Shown here piece after piece: positions 55,501-64,000 of a stretch of DNA of 64,000 nt (the first letter of the stretch is position 1; each line of letters opens with the position of its first letter). Below the pieces are notes generated by a model. It worked only from the letters and a program-made list of their open reading frames with translations. It was not told where the DNA came from and did no database searches. The stretch is from an uncultured Ruminiclostridium sp. Lineage in GTDB: Bacteria > Bacillota > Clostridia > Oscillospirales > Ruminococcaceae. The position numbers and the translations under genes are program-made. Where the stretch lies: NCBI GenBank assembly GCA_947627695.1, contig CANQXF010000004.1, positions 1 to 64,000 on the forward strand, in the 5' to 3' direction.

Positions 55501-56040
55501 GGTTGACAGTGTACAGTACACAATAAAATTTGGATTTTTTGGGGTTTTGCTTGGTAAGGCAATGTGTGTATTTTTTTTAAAAGGTTGTACCTTTTGGGTT
55601 TGATTTTTATGTCTGCCTTATCGGGTGATGTTGGTAACGATTTTGCACGGTACCGTGCGGATGTGGCGCTGCCACACCGCTTAAAACCGCCTTTTTTGGA
55701 AAAGGCGGTTTTAAGAATTCCGGAAAAACTTTATTTTTAGCCTACCTTGTCAAATTCGCCTGCTCGACTTCTTCTCAATCTGCTGATTATAGCGTTCGCA
55801 ATTGCGAGGTTTAGTCCCGCGCCCCTGCGGGTCGCTACCACAGGCGTGAAACGTGCGGCACGGCGTTGTGCGGTTAGGGAAGGTCATTTACCGATGTTGT
55901 TTAATGGGCAGGGTTGTGGGTTGGCTTTCAGTTTTGTGTTGTGCACACCAGTTTCACTTCTGCGTCCCGCCCGCTGTTTGCGGCTTCGCCGCAAAAACGC
56001 CTTCCCGCCCGCAAAGCTGTTCCTTCAATGCAAATCTCAC
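55501..56040. repeat. Heptamer stretch and large intergenic repeat, copy B
   Basis: GTTGACAGTGTACAGTACAC after pyk leads into the inverted match of copy A at 35.7-36.2 kb. The hairpin pair, the palindrome GCACGGTACCGTGC and the G-related end TTTTGTGTTGTGCACACCAG are all present. The overlapping ORF 55747-56106 is probably not a gene. The 772-bp gap from pyk to the GH130 gene contains nothing else except a weak terminator near 56125-56155 and a promoter. Confidence 0.85.
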
Positions 56041-56170
56041 CGTCACGAACCAAATTTCCACCTTAGTTTATACCCGCCCAATAATATAACTTTAATTTTT
56101 ACTTAAAATCCCGCACGCATTAAGTAAAAACAGCCTAACGGCTTGTGGGTTTTTTGTATGTTATTCCGAC

Positions 56171-56199
56171 TTGACAAGGTTTTTTGCCCTTGTTATAAT
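56171..56199 (+). promoter_or_regulatory. Consensus sigma-A promoter of the GH130 gene
   Basis: TTGACA, 17 bp, TATAAT, a perfect match, 72 bp before the ATG. Confidence 0.92.
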
Positions 56200-56270
56200 T
56201 AGTTTGACATAAAATAAAACGATTACAGCGGGGCTTGCTGTAAATAATTTTCTGAAAGGAAAAATCAGAT

Positions 56271-57269
56271 ATGAGCGTAAAAATACTTAACGGACAGTCT
56301 ATTCCCAATATGCCGTGGCAGGACAGACCCGAGGGCTGCAAGGACGTTATCTGGCGTTATTCCGCCAATCCCATAATCCCCCGTGACTTGCTCCCCACAA
56401 GCAACTCCATATTCAACAGCGCCGTGGTTCCCTTTGAGGGAAAATTTGCAGGCGTGTTCAGAGTTGACGACAAGGCGAGAAATATGGCTATCCATGCGGG
56501 ATTTTCCGAGGACGGCGTTCACTGGAACATCAATCCCGAAAAGATAGAATGGATAAACGACGACCCTGAAACTGCCGCCGCAAATCCCTGGCAGTACGGC
56601 TACGACCCCCGCTGCGTATGGATAGAGGACAGATACTGGATAACCTGGTGCAACGCCTACGGCTGGAAGCCCACTATCGGCGTGGGCTGGACAAAGGACT
56701 TCAAGGAGTTCCACCAGTGTGAGAACGCTTTCCTGCCTTTCAACAGAAACGGCGTTATGTTCCCCAGAAAGATAAACGGAAAGTACGTTATGTTCAGCCG
56801 TCCCTCCGACAGCGGACATACTCCTTTCGGAGATATGTATTTGTCCCAGTCCCCTGATATGAAGTACTGGGGCGAGCACAGGCACGTTATGGCTCCCGGC
56901 AGCGGTTGGGAAGCGAAGAAGATAGGCGCAGGCCCTATCCCCATTGAAACGGACGAGGGCTGGCTGTGCTTCTACCACGGTGTTCTGGAAAGTTGCAACG
57001 GCTTTGTTTACAGCTTTGGCGCATGCCTGTTGGATCTTGAAAAGCCTTGGATAGTAAAGGCAAGATGCAGAGAGTATCTTATCAATCCCAGAGAGATTTA
57101 TGAATGCGTGGGCGACGTTCAGAACGTTACCTTCCCCTGCGCAGCTTTGTGCGACAAGGATACGGGAAGGATTGCGATTTACTACGGCTGCGCTGATACC
57201 TGCGTTGGTATGGCGTTCTGCACGGTGGACGAAGTGGTGGAGTATGTGAAGAGTCATTCTTCTGTATGA
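56271..57269 (+). CDS. GH130 beta-1,4-mannooligosaccharide phosphorylase
   Basis: Cytoplasmic glycoside phosphorylase (332 aa) that releases mannose 1-phosphate from mannooligosaccharides. Five-bladed propeller signatures include [60 protein letters not shown] and [20 protein letters not shown]. The N-terminus [20 protein letters not shown] resembles the Ruminococcus albus enzyme RaMP2. AAAGGAAAAA lies before the ATG. It is monocistronic with its own promoter and terminator. The phosphosugar mutase gene lies downstream. Confidence 0.92.
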   Translation: MSVKILNGQSIPNMPWQDRPEGCKDVIWRYSANPIIPRDLLPTSNSIFNSAVVPFEGKFAGVFRVDDKARNMAIHAGFSEDGVHWNINPEKIEWINDDPETAAANPWQYGYDPRCVWIEDRYWITWCNAYGWKPTIGVGWTKDFKEFHQCENAFLPFNRNGVMFPRKINGKYVMFSRPSDSGHTPFGDMYLSQSPDMKYWGEHRHVMAPGSGWEAKKIGAGPIPIETDEGWLCFYHGVLESCNGFVYSFGACLLDLEKPWIVKARCREYLINPREIYECVGDVQNVTFPCAALCDKDTGRIAIYYGCADTCVGMAFCTVDEVVEYVKSHSSV

Positions 57270-57287
57270 CAAGCAGACGGATAAAAA

Positions 57288-57311
57288 GAGCAGCTAAAGC
57301 TGCTCTTTTTT
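57288..57311 (+). terminator. Terminator of the GH130 gene
   Basis: GAGCAGC/GCTGCTC stem with a TAAA loop and T7, 19 bp after the stop. Confidence 0.92.
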
Positions 57312-57312
57312 A

Positions 57313-57824
57313 GTGTACAATGCACAGTACACAGTACACAATAAATTTAATTATGGGGTTTATTGTTGTTCTTTCACTATCGTGTGCTATCTCGATTTAA
57401 TATGTTTTGATATTGGCGGTGCTGCGGCACCGCTTTTTTGTTTTGTGTGGTGCATACCAGACTCACTTCTGCGTCCCGCCCGCATTTTTGCGGCAAGCCG
57501 CAAAAACGCTTTCCCGCCCCCAAAGTCGAGCCTTCAGTATTGTGCAGTTGTGCGAAAAAATATGTTGAGGGGCAAACGACAGGGGGCGGGAGGGTGGGGC
57601 GCTGGCGTGAGGCTGGCATCCGCAACACAAAAGTGAAAAAGCTGTGCCACCCTCTCTCCCAACTCACAACTACCCAACCAAGCCCGTGAAAGAAACCGAA
57701 CCAACCTGATAATTTAATTAACTGTCAACTGTACACTGTCAACTATCCTCCTCCTGTCATTCAAATCCGTCCGCAAAGCGGACTCCACAACTTTTCACTA
57801 TGCACTGTGCACTTTGCACTCTTG
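57313..57824. repeat. G-family repeat between heptamer arms, plus half element
   Basis: This part of the 622-bp gap contains, in order, several repeat parts. An arm GTGTACAATGCACAGTACAC comes first. A terminator-like GCGGTGC/GCACCGC hairpin with T6 (57416-57439) follows. The G unit in both orientations spans 57430-57700, and an arm AACTGTCAACTGTACACTGT lies at 57719-57745. Last is TCCGTCCGCAAAGCGGACTC with heptamers to 57824. The pgm promoter begins inside this last arm. No gene. Confidence 0.8.
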
Positions 57825-57850
57825 CATTTTCCCCCAACCTGTGCTATACT
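57822..57850 (+). promoter_or_regulatory. Promoter of the phosphosugar mutase gene
   Basis: TTGCAT, 17 bp, TATACT, 41 bp before the ATG. The -35 hexamer abuts the last heptamer (CACTCTTGCAT). Confidence 0.75.
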
Positions 57851-57891
57851 ATTTAAAGAATATCGCCAAAACTTTCCGAAAGGAGAATAAT

Positions 57892-59601
57892 ATGGATACC
57901 AATAAACTTTATCAGGAATGGCTTGAAAACGCCGTCGCCGACCCCGACCTGAAAACGGAGCTGGAAAGCGTCAATGGCAAGGACGACGAAATATTCGACC
58001 GCTTTTACCGTGAGCTTGAGTTCGGCACAGGCGGACTGAGAGGCGTTATCGGCGCAGGAACAAACAGAATGAACGTGTACACCGTGAACAAGGCTACGCA
58101 AGGTCTTGCCTCCTACATCAGGGACCACGGCGGAAACAGCGTTGCAGTAAGCTACGACAGCCGCATAAAGTCCGACCTGTTCGCAAGAGGCGCGGCGGAA
58201 GTGTTTGCGGGCAACGGAATAAAGGTGCATATTTACAGCGAGCTTATGCCCACGCCTATGCTTTCATGGGCGGTAAGAGCGCTGAAGTGCGACGCAGGCG
58301 TTATGGTGACCGCAAGCCACAATCCCGCAAAATATAACGGCTACAAGGTGTACGGCAGCGACGGCTGTCAGGTGACAATTGAGGCGGCAGACGAGATTTT
58401 GGCGCATATCAATAAGACGGACGTTTTTAAAGACGTTAAGACAAAGGATTTTGACGAAGCTGTAAAGGAAGGGCTCATCAGCTTTATCGGCGAGGACGTT
58501 ATCGACGGCTATATGGCTATGGTGCGCCGCCAGTCCCTCCACCCTGAAATTTGCGAAAGCGCAGGACTGAAGGTGGTATACACTCCCCTCAACGGCACGG
58601 GCAACAAGCCTGTCCGCCGTATCCTTAAAGAGATAGGCGTGAAGAACGTTGTAGTCGTTCCCGAACAGGAAAATCCCGACGGCACATTCTCCACCTGCCC
58701 TTACCCCAACCCTGAGATAAGAGAAGCTCTGGAGCTTGGACTGCGCCTTTGCGACAAGGAGAAGCCCGACCTGCTCCTTGCCACCGACCCCGACTGCGAC
58801 CGTGTGGGAATTGCCGTTCCCGACGGAGACGAATACTCCCTGTTCAGCGGCAACGAGGTGGGCGCAATGCTCCTTGAATATGTTGCAAGAGAGCGCAAGG
58901 CGCTTGGCACTATGCCAAAAGACCCCGTTGCGGTAAAGACAATAGTTACCACCGACATTACAGGAAAAATAGCGAAAAAGTACGACGTGGAGCTGAAAGA
59001 GGTACTCACGGGCTTTAAGTTTATCGGCGAGCAGATAGGATTTCTGGAGAAAAAGGGCGAAGCCGACCGCTATATCTTCGGCTTTGAGGAAAGCTACGGC
59101 TACCTTGCGGGAAGCTACGTAAGGGACAAGGACGCTGTGGTCGCCTCAATGCTTATCTGCGAGATGGCGGCGTTCTACCGCGCTCAGGGCAAGAGCCTTA
59201 TCGACGTTCGCAGGGAAATGTATGAGGAATACGGATTTTACTGCAACAAGCTGGACACCTTCACCTTCGAGGGCGCAAGCGGTATGGAGAAGATGTCCGC
59301 AATTATGGACGGCTACCGCACCAATGCTCCCAAAGAGGTGGCGGGAATAAAGGTAGTGGGAACTGCCGACTACGAGGCCAGCGAAAAAGTCGACCTTGCC
59401 ACAGGCGCAAAGGAGCATATCGACCTGCCCAAGTCCAACGTCATCGCCCTGTACCTTGAAAACGGCAACAAGACCATAATCCGTCCCAGCGGCACTGAGC
59501 CCAAGCTGAAAGTTTACTACACTGCGATAGGCGGAACTATGGCTGCCGCCGAAGAGCTGCAAAAGAAAATGTCTGCCGACTTCAATGCTCAGCTTTCATA
59601 A
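57892..59601 (+). CDS. Phosphoglucomutase/phosphomannomutase
   Basis: Alpha-D-phosphohexomutase (569 aa) interconverting sugar 1- and 6-phosphates. The phosphoserine loop is GVMVTASHNPAKYNGYKVYG, the metal loop LLATDPDCDRVGIAV, the sugar loop FGFEESYGYLAGSYV and the phosphate-binding end IIRPSGTEPKLKVYY. ATG 57892 with AAAGGAG upstream is the start; 26 extra track residues are rejected. Handling mannose 1-phosphate from the GH130 enzyme next door is plausible. Confidence 0.94.
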   Translation: MDTNKLYQEWLENAVADPDLKTELESVNGKDDEIFDRFYRELEFGTGGLRGVIGAGTNRMNVYTVNKATQGLASYIRDHGGNSVAVSYDSRIKSDLFARGAAEVFAGNGIKVHIYSELMPTPMLSWAVRALKCDAGVMVTASHNPAKYNGYKVYGSDGCQVTIEAADEILAHINKTDVFKDVKTKDFDEAVKEGLISFIGEDVIDGYMAMVRRQSLHPEICESAGLKVVYTPLNGTGNKPVRRILKEIGVKNVVVVPEQENPDGTFSTCPYPNPEIREALELGLRLCDKEKPDLLLATDPDCDRVGIAVPDGDEYSLFSGNEVGAMLLEYVARERKALGTMPKDPVAVKTIVTTDITGKIAKKYDVELKEVLTGFKFIGEQIGFLEKKGEADRYIFGFEESYGYLAGSYVRDKDAVVASMLICEMAAFYRAQGKSLIDVRREMYEEYGFYCNKLDTFTFEGASGMEKMSAIMDGYRTNAPKEVAGIKVVGTADYEASEKVDLATGAKEHIDLPKSNVIALYLENGNKTIIRPSGTEPKLKVYYTAIGGTMAAAEELQKKMSADFNAQLS

Positions 59602-59619
59602 TTAACATAAAACGACAGG

Positions 59620-59653
59620 AAAAGTCCCTCAGACCGAGGGACTTTTCTTTTTT
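59620..59653 (+). terminator. Terminator of the phosphosugar mutase gene
   Basis: AAAAGTCCCTC/GAGGGACTTTT stem with a 5-nt loop, followed by CTTTTTT. Confidence 0.95.
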
Positions 59654-59759
59654 CCACAATAATCGGTGGAAAATGTGGGGAAAAGAAAAAATTGTTTGGT
59701 GAAAAGGCACTAAAACATTCCCCTTAATTTGTCTTTTTCTATGAAAAACGCAGATTTTA

Positions 59760-59789
59760 TTGAAATTCAGGTACTATTTGTGCTATAAT
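59760..59789 (+). promoter_or_regulatory. Promoter and leader of the adhesin gene
   Basis: TTGAAA, 18 bp, TATAAT. About 15 bp downstream lies a small inverted repeat TGTCC/GGACA (59804-59820) that could be an operator or leader hairpin. Confidence 0.8.
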
Positions 59790-59870
59790 TAAGGTTGCGA
59801 AAATGTCCGTTAAATGGACAAAAATCATCATGAAGTCAACGTAAAACCGTGTATATATAAGGAGGAAGCT

Positions 59871-62800
59871 ATGAAAAAGAAGTTTATTGCGGCGCTTACC
59901 GCACTGGCGATAACCCTCACTGCCTTTACAGGCATAATGCTGCCTGTTGGGGCGGAGGAAGGGAATGAAATGCCGCGGCCGGGCAGTCTGAACGTAAAAA
60001 TAGACGGTGAGGACTATACGGAGGGAATGGACTATTCCAAAGGCGACAACCTGACTATTGATATGGAATGGACCGGGAACGGCATTCCCAATATGGATCA
60101 GGGCGTTAAAGTGGACGGCGGTTATGAGTTCACTTTCCAGTTGGATCCCGATCTTGAAATCCAGGTAGACGGAGAACAGCTGATTCCGGAAACAGGCGGA
60201 ATACAACCCGGCAAATACTGGGTGGACGATGATAATATCGTTCACTTTGTATTTACAGAGGAATTCTTGTCAGAGTCCAATACAACGCTGCACTTGACGC
60301 TGAACGGCATTATCCCTCTCGACCCAAGCAAGGACAAGGACGGAGATAAAAAAGAATTTGAAATAGGCAGCGAAACTTTCACTGTAACGCCCAAATACGA
60401 CCCTCTCGGTGTAAGCGTATCAAAGCAGGTAGACAACATTGTGCTGGACGACAGCTTTGATGGTAACGGTGAGCCTGTGTTCAGAATGAAAAATACCGTC
60501 ACCATAAAACTTCAGGGCGCTTTGGCAGATAAAGTCACTCTTCACGACATTCTGGGAGAAAACGTAAAGCTTCCTGATGGTTTTAGTGAAAGCGATCTTA
60601 CGGTATCATTGAAGAAAGATGAATATTCAAACGACAGCACCTCTGTTACAAATTTTACCGTCAGCCAAACAGACAACGGCTTTGACCTTACGCTGAACGA
60701 TACGTATCAGGGCGGCGACGTTATCGTTGTTACATACTACACCGAAGTACCGATGGACACTTTGGGGGATGCTTTTGCAGACGGCAACTCCACTATCCCC
60801 GACGCTAACAGCGCACAAGCTGAGGCTCACGACCCCGATAACGGTACAACGGAGAAAAGCAACGAATCAACGCAAAATGCAAATTTCGCTCCTCCCAAAC
60901 TGACAAAGACCGGAACGCTTGATCCTGAAAACGGAACGATAAAGTGGACTATAACCTTCGATCTGGGCGCTTATGGCGATTTAGGAGAGCTTTTAAAGGA
61001 TCGCGACGCTCTTGAAAAGCTGGGGCTCAGCGGTATAATACAAGATGATCTCGACGACAAGCAGGCTTTCCCCGAAGGTGTTGACGGGAATATTTCTCTG
61101 GAAAATTTCACACATGCTTATGGCAACGTATATACGTTTACCTATACTACAACCATAAATGATTTTGACCATGATAACATAACTCCCGAATATTATGAAA
61201 ACGACGTTAAGACCACTGTTTTTGACAAGGAGCTTAAAGGCCACGGAGTTGTGGGCATAGGCGTTGACGTAGAAAAAGAATTTGTAAAAGCAGACGAAAC
61301 CGACAGCACTATGACCTGGACGGTGACTGTTGACGTTCCCGGTTACAAATTCGAGAAGCTGACAATAAACGAATGGCCTTCCAATCCCACAAACAACGGA
61401 AGCGGACATTCACTGGTGGGAATATACGTAGACGACGAGCAGTTGACGGACGATAAAGACAACGGACTTACCGTAAACGGCGGCAATATAACCATAAGCT
61501 ATGAGTATGCACAGTCTAAAGGCTGGGTAAGAAAAACGCTTACCTTTACAGTTAAAACTCAGGCAACTATAACCAATACGACGACCTGGCAGCCTGAGCC
61601 TGACCCCAAAGCATTTGAGGGAGAATATGACTGGGCAAACAAGGTAAGCTACAGCATTTCTGTAAACGGCTATGATCTGACCGGCGAAGATGAAAAACAT
61701 TACACAAATAAAGGTGATAGTGATATTGAAAAGAAGGTCGTCGGCAACGAATGGACAGACTCCACAACCGTTCAATGGGTAGTACATCTGACGGAAGATT
61801 TCATAAAATTTGACCAGTCAACAAATACATGGTCAGGTATGCTTTTCACTGAGGACAGCATAAAGCTTGAGCTTGTGGATAAGCTCCCTGAAAATATGAA
61901 GTATAAAGAGGGAAGCGCTTACATTCTTCCCAGCGACACGTTTATCAATCATTGGGCGCAATATGTAAAGGACTTTAAAGACGACATTGCAAATAAAATG
62001 GGTATTGGGCACCTGAACGTTGCGGACAACAATGACGGCACTATCACCATTATGTGGGAAGCTGACGAGGAATTTATAAACTCCCTTCGTTCATATGTGC
62101 AGACAGCCAATATGCCTACCGAATGGGGCTCTGAACCTCTGAAAAACATATTCGGTGACGCAGGCCGTTTGGGCGTATATTATGAAACTGAGATAGATGA
62201 TATGCAAAAATTCCTCAAAGCAGGCGAGGGGATCGACTCGACCGGCTCTCCTAAAGCAGTAACGTTTACAAACGAGGTAAACGGAACGCTCAACGGTAAG
62301 TCTGCGGGTTTGGCAAGCGCAGATGTGCATATCACTCTTAAGAGTCCTATAACAAAAGATTCGATTTATAAAGACAATTATGACATCCCGGGCGACAGCG
62401 AATTTTATTATAATGATATCACAAAGGCTTATAATGTATATTATTCTGTGGACGTAAATCCTAACGCTCTGACAACAGGAATGGCAAACGGTAAGCTTAT
62501 CCTCCGTGATGTTATGGGAAAAGACCTTAAGCTGATAGAAAAAAGTGTAAAGGTCGTATATGCCGACACTAATCAGCCTCTGGAAAAATCAGAGTACACC
62601 GTCACTCCTAAGACCGTGACTGAGAAGGATATAGCTGAGAATGCATTTCTCACCGATGCGGATCTGGACAGAACTTTCATAGAGTTCACTATGCCCGAGG
62701 GTGAACACTTTAAGCTCAGTTACTGGTCAGAAATAATTCCAAGCGGAATAGCACAAAACGGTAACGGAAGATATGACTTTGTTTTCGACAAAGAACTTAG

Positions 62801-64000
62801 TGACGCTTCTAACCGTATACAGATAGTGCTGAACGGCTGGGAAAGAAATTATACCAGTACAAAACCCAGCGCGGTTGTACGCCCTTCAAGCTATGTTTCC
62901 TTCGACAATTTGCTGGAAATAGTTAAATATGACTCAACCAAAGAACCGACGTTGACAGGAAAGCCTGAGACGCCTCTTGACGGAGCTGAATTTTCGCTTT
63001 ATGAAATGAAATACACAGGCGGCGGCTCAACTATTGATAAATTGCTTGAAGAAACGGGAACTCCCCGTGAAGGTCAGACGGGCGATGATGGCGCAACCTA
63101 TTTTATGGGGCTGGCAAATCACTCAACCAGCATTTTCAAGTTAGTTGAAACAAAGGCTCCCGAAGGCTATCAAAAGGCTGATCCGAAATATTACGTATTC
63201 CGAGCTTACCTTAACAACAACACTATAAACACAGAGGAAAAAGAGGCTATACAGGCGCTTGTCAACTCAGGTGATATAGAAGTCATAGAAAACGAAACTC
63301 AGTCTACCGTCTACTTCGGCAACGTTCCCGAAGGCGAGAAGCCTCAGGAAAACCCGAAACCCGTAACCACCACTTTCCCCGTACTGACCAAAGAGCTGAC
63401 GGGACGGGCTTTGAAAGACGGCGAGTTCTCGTTCACCATCACCGCAGACAGCAAAAATGATACGAGCGGTTATACGCTTACCAAAGGTACCACCGTTACA
63501 AACGATGCTAACGGCAATATCGAATTCGGCGATATCACATTTACCAAGGCGGGCACTTATACCTTCACCATAAATGAAGTCAAAGGCACCGATCCTCATA
63601 TCAAATATGATGAGCACACTGTCACCTTGACTTACGAGGTTAAGCTTAATGAAACCACGAAGGAGCTGGAAATAACAGGGGGCCAGCATACGGTGGATAG
63701 CAATATCCCCACCTTTACAAACACATACACTCCCGGCGAAATTACAGCTGCTCCCGAGCTGACCAAGACGCTGACAGGGCGTAAGCTGCAAAAGGGTGAG
63801 TTCTCGTTCACTATCACCCCAGACAGCGGAAACGATAAGGACGGTTATACGCTTCCCGCACCTGCCACCGCTACAAACGATGAGAACGGAAATGTCAAGT
63901 TCGGTAATATCACGTTCACCCAGGCGGGCACTTATACCTTCACTATAAATGAAGTCGAGGGCTCCGATTCTCATATCATCTATGATAATCACACGGTTAC
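59871..64000 (+). CDS. Large surface adhesin with isopeptide-type domains, open at the right edge (not in ORF track)
   Basis: The frame from ATG 59871 (AAGGAGGAAGCT upstream) stays open to the window edge, at least 1376 residues. A signal peptide (MKKKFIAALTALAITLTAFT) is followed by about 1000 residues of tandem beta-domains resembling Cna-type adhesin collagen-binding folds (TMTWTVTVDVPGYKFEKLTI). A SpaA/Cna-B module comes next (ETPLDGAEFSLYEMKYTGGG, VETKAPEGYQK). At least two pilin isopeptide-linkage modules follow (LTKELTGRALKDGEFSFTIT and LTKTLTGRKLQKGEFSFTIT), spaced 125 residues apart. It is probably cell-wall attached, but a sorting signal would lie outside the window. The ligand is unknown. 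The minus-strand ORFs listed here are shadows. Confidence 0.85.
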   Translation, partial: MKKKFIAALTALAITLTAFTGIMLPVGAEEGNEMPRPGSLNVKIDGEDYTEGMDYSKGDNLTIDMEWTGNGIPNMDQGVKVDGGYEFTFQLDPDLEIQVDGEQLIPETGGIQPGKYWVDDDNIVHFVFTEEFLSESNTTLHLTLNGIIPLDPSKDKDGDKKEFEIGSETFTVTPKYDPLGVSVSKQVDNIVLDDSFDGNGEPVFRMKNTVTIKLQGALADKVTLHDILGENVKLPDGFSESDLTVSLKKDEYSNDSTSVTNFTVSQTDNGFDLTLNDTYQGGDVIVVTYYTEVPMDTLGDAFADGNSTIPDANSAQAEAHDPDNGTTEKSNESTQNANFAPPKLTKTGTLDPENGTIKWTITFDLGAYGDLGELLKDRDALEKLGLSGIIQDDLDDKQAFPEGVDGNISLENFTHAYGNVYTFTYTTTINDFDHDNITPEYYENDVKTTVFDKELKGHGVVGIGVDVEKEFVKADETDSTMTWTVTVDVPGYKFEKLTINEWPSNPTNNGSGHSLVGIYVDDEQLTDDKDNGLTVNGGNITISYEYAQSKGWVRKTLTFTVKTQATITNTTTWQPEPDPKAFEGEYDWANKVSYSISVNGYDLTGEDEKHYTNKGDSDIEKKVVGNEWTDSTTVQWVVHLTEDFIKFDQSTNTWSGMLFTEDSIKLELVDKLPENMKYKEGSAYILPSDTFINHWAQYVKDFKDDIANKMGIGHLNVADNNDGTITIMWEADEEFINSLRSYVQTANMPTEWGSEPLKNIFGDAGRLGVYYETEIDDMQKFLKAGEGIDSTGSPKAVTFTNEVNGTLNGKSAGLASADVHITLKSPITKDSIYKDNYDIPGDSEFYYNDITKAYNVYYSVDVNPNALTTGMANGKLILRDVMGKDLKLIEKSVKVVYADTNQPLEKSEYTVTPKTVTEKDIAENAFLTDADLDRTFIEFTMPEGEHFKLSYWSEIIPSGIAQNGNGRYDFVFDKELSDASNRIQIVLNGWERNYTSTKPSAVVRPSSYVSFDNLLEIVKYDSTKEPTLTGKPETPLDGAEFSLYEMKYTGGGSTIDKLLEETGTPREGQTGDDGATYFMGLANHSTSIFKLVETKAPEGYQKADPKYYVFRAYLNNNTINTEEKEAIQALVNSGDIEVIENETQSTVYFGNVPEGEKPQENPKPVTTTFPVLTKELTGRALKDGEFSFTITADSKNDTSGYTLTKGTTVTNDANGNIEFGDITFTKAGTYTFTINEVKGTDPHIKYDEHTVTLTYEVKLNETTKELEITGGQHTVDSNIPTFTNTYTPGEITAAPELTKTLTGRKLQKGEFSFTITPDSGNDKDGYTLPAPATATNDENGNVKFGNITFTQAGTYTFTINEVEGSDSHIIYDNHTV
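63384..64000 (+). repeat. Tandem 375-bp coding repeat in the adhesin
   Basis: The blocks starting CTGACCAAAGAGCTGACGGG (63384) and CTGACCAAGACGCTGACAGG (63759) are diverged copies with a 375-bp period. They share runs such as GGTGAGTTCTCGTTCAC-like and GGCGGGCACTTATACCTTCA. The second copy runs off the window, so more may follow. Confidence 0.85.

Noticed and set aside
63267-63992. 241-aa minus-strand ORF at the right edge
   Set aside because: Antisense to the adhesin modules; its internal repetition simply mirrors the 375-bp coding repeat.

Overview
The window looks like a chromosomal segment from an anaerobic, probably gut or rumen, Gram-positive of the Ruminococcus/Oscillospiraceae type. 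This is inferred, not proven, from the gene content: an LL-diaminopimelate aminotransferase, dipicolinate synthase (so probably a spore former), AddAB, a GH130 mannooligosaccharide phosphorylase like that of Ruminococcus albus, a giant GH94 glucan-synthase-like protein and an isopeptide-type surface adhesin. No rRNA, tRNA, CRISPR array, transposase or integrase was found.

Layout. (1) 0.1-9.3 kb, minus strand: a complete F-type ATP synthase operon except epsilon, which must lie left of the window. Order is leader protein, atpZ, atpI, atpB, atpE, atpF, atpH, atpA, an unknown 82-aa ORF, an unknown 40-aa membrane peptide, atpG, atpD. It reads from a good sigma-A promoter at 9.3 kb, and the c subunit carries a Na+-type two-carboxylate motif. 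(2) 9.4-16.3 kb: one 2291-aa cyclic-glucan-synthase-like protein. (3) 16.5-20.6 kb, minus: two GT2 glycosyltransferases, dapL and an ANTAR regulator. (4) 20.8-23 kb: enolase and L-lactate dehydrogenase, overlapping by 4 bp. (5) 23.2-26.5 kb, minus: ECF sigma factor plus four-repeat membrane anti-sigma-like protein, and rpmE with a leader hairpin. (6) 26.6-33.8 kb: an accessory stretch (orphan MNT nucleotidyltransferase, DUF4143-type ATPase, two sugar acetyltransferases, YjbR, TauE/SafE, a GNAT remnant, methyltransferase, AraC regulator). (7) 34.1-35.5 kb: spoVFA-spoVFB. (8) 36.5-43.6 kb: sigma-region-4-like protein, addB, addA. (9) 43.8-48.5 kb: YdbC/PC4-like protein, phosphoesterase, D,D-carboxypeptidase, rlmH, and a DUF308-like membrane protein fused to a papain-like domain. 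(10) 48.9-59.6 kb: ADP-ribosylglycohydrolase-like protein, WYL regulator-aldolase-rhamnulokinase, pyruvate kinase, GH130 phosphorylase, phosphosugar mutase. (11) 59.9 kb to the right edge: an open-ended adhesin of at least 1376 residues that the ORF track misses because it has no stop in the window.

The most unusual feature is the intergenic DNA. Most gaps carry a modular palindromic repeat whose two arms are tandem 7-bp units (CAGTTGA/CAGTGTA type on one side, inverted on the other). The arms enclose interchangeable cores: a short hairpin core, a gapped-hairpin core, an AATATTG-containing core, or a longer core built from two further repeat families (here K and G). The elements sit against the 3' ends of genes, and the first heptamers often provide the stop codon itself. 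They interrupt the ATP synthase operon in nearly every gap without breaking a subunit. Two diverged ~490-bp copies of a further G-related element lie in inverted orientation 20 kb apart.

The genes together describe a fermentative glycolytic cell (enolase, LDH, pyruvate kinase, sugar mutase, rhamnose/fucose and mannan use) with envelope glucan, peptidoglycan remodelling, surface adhesion and sporulation functions.
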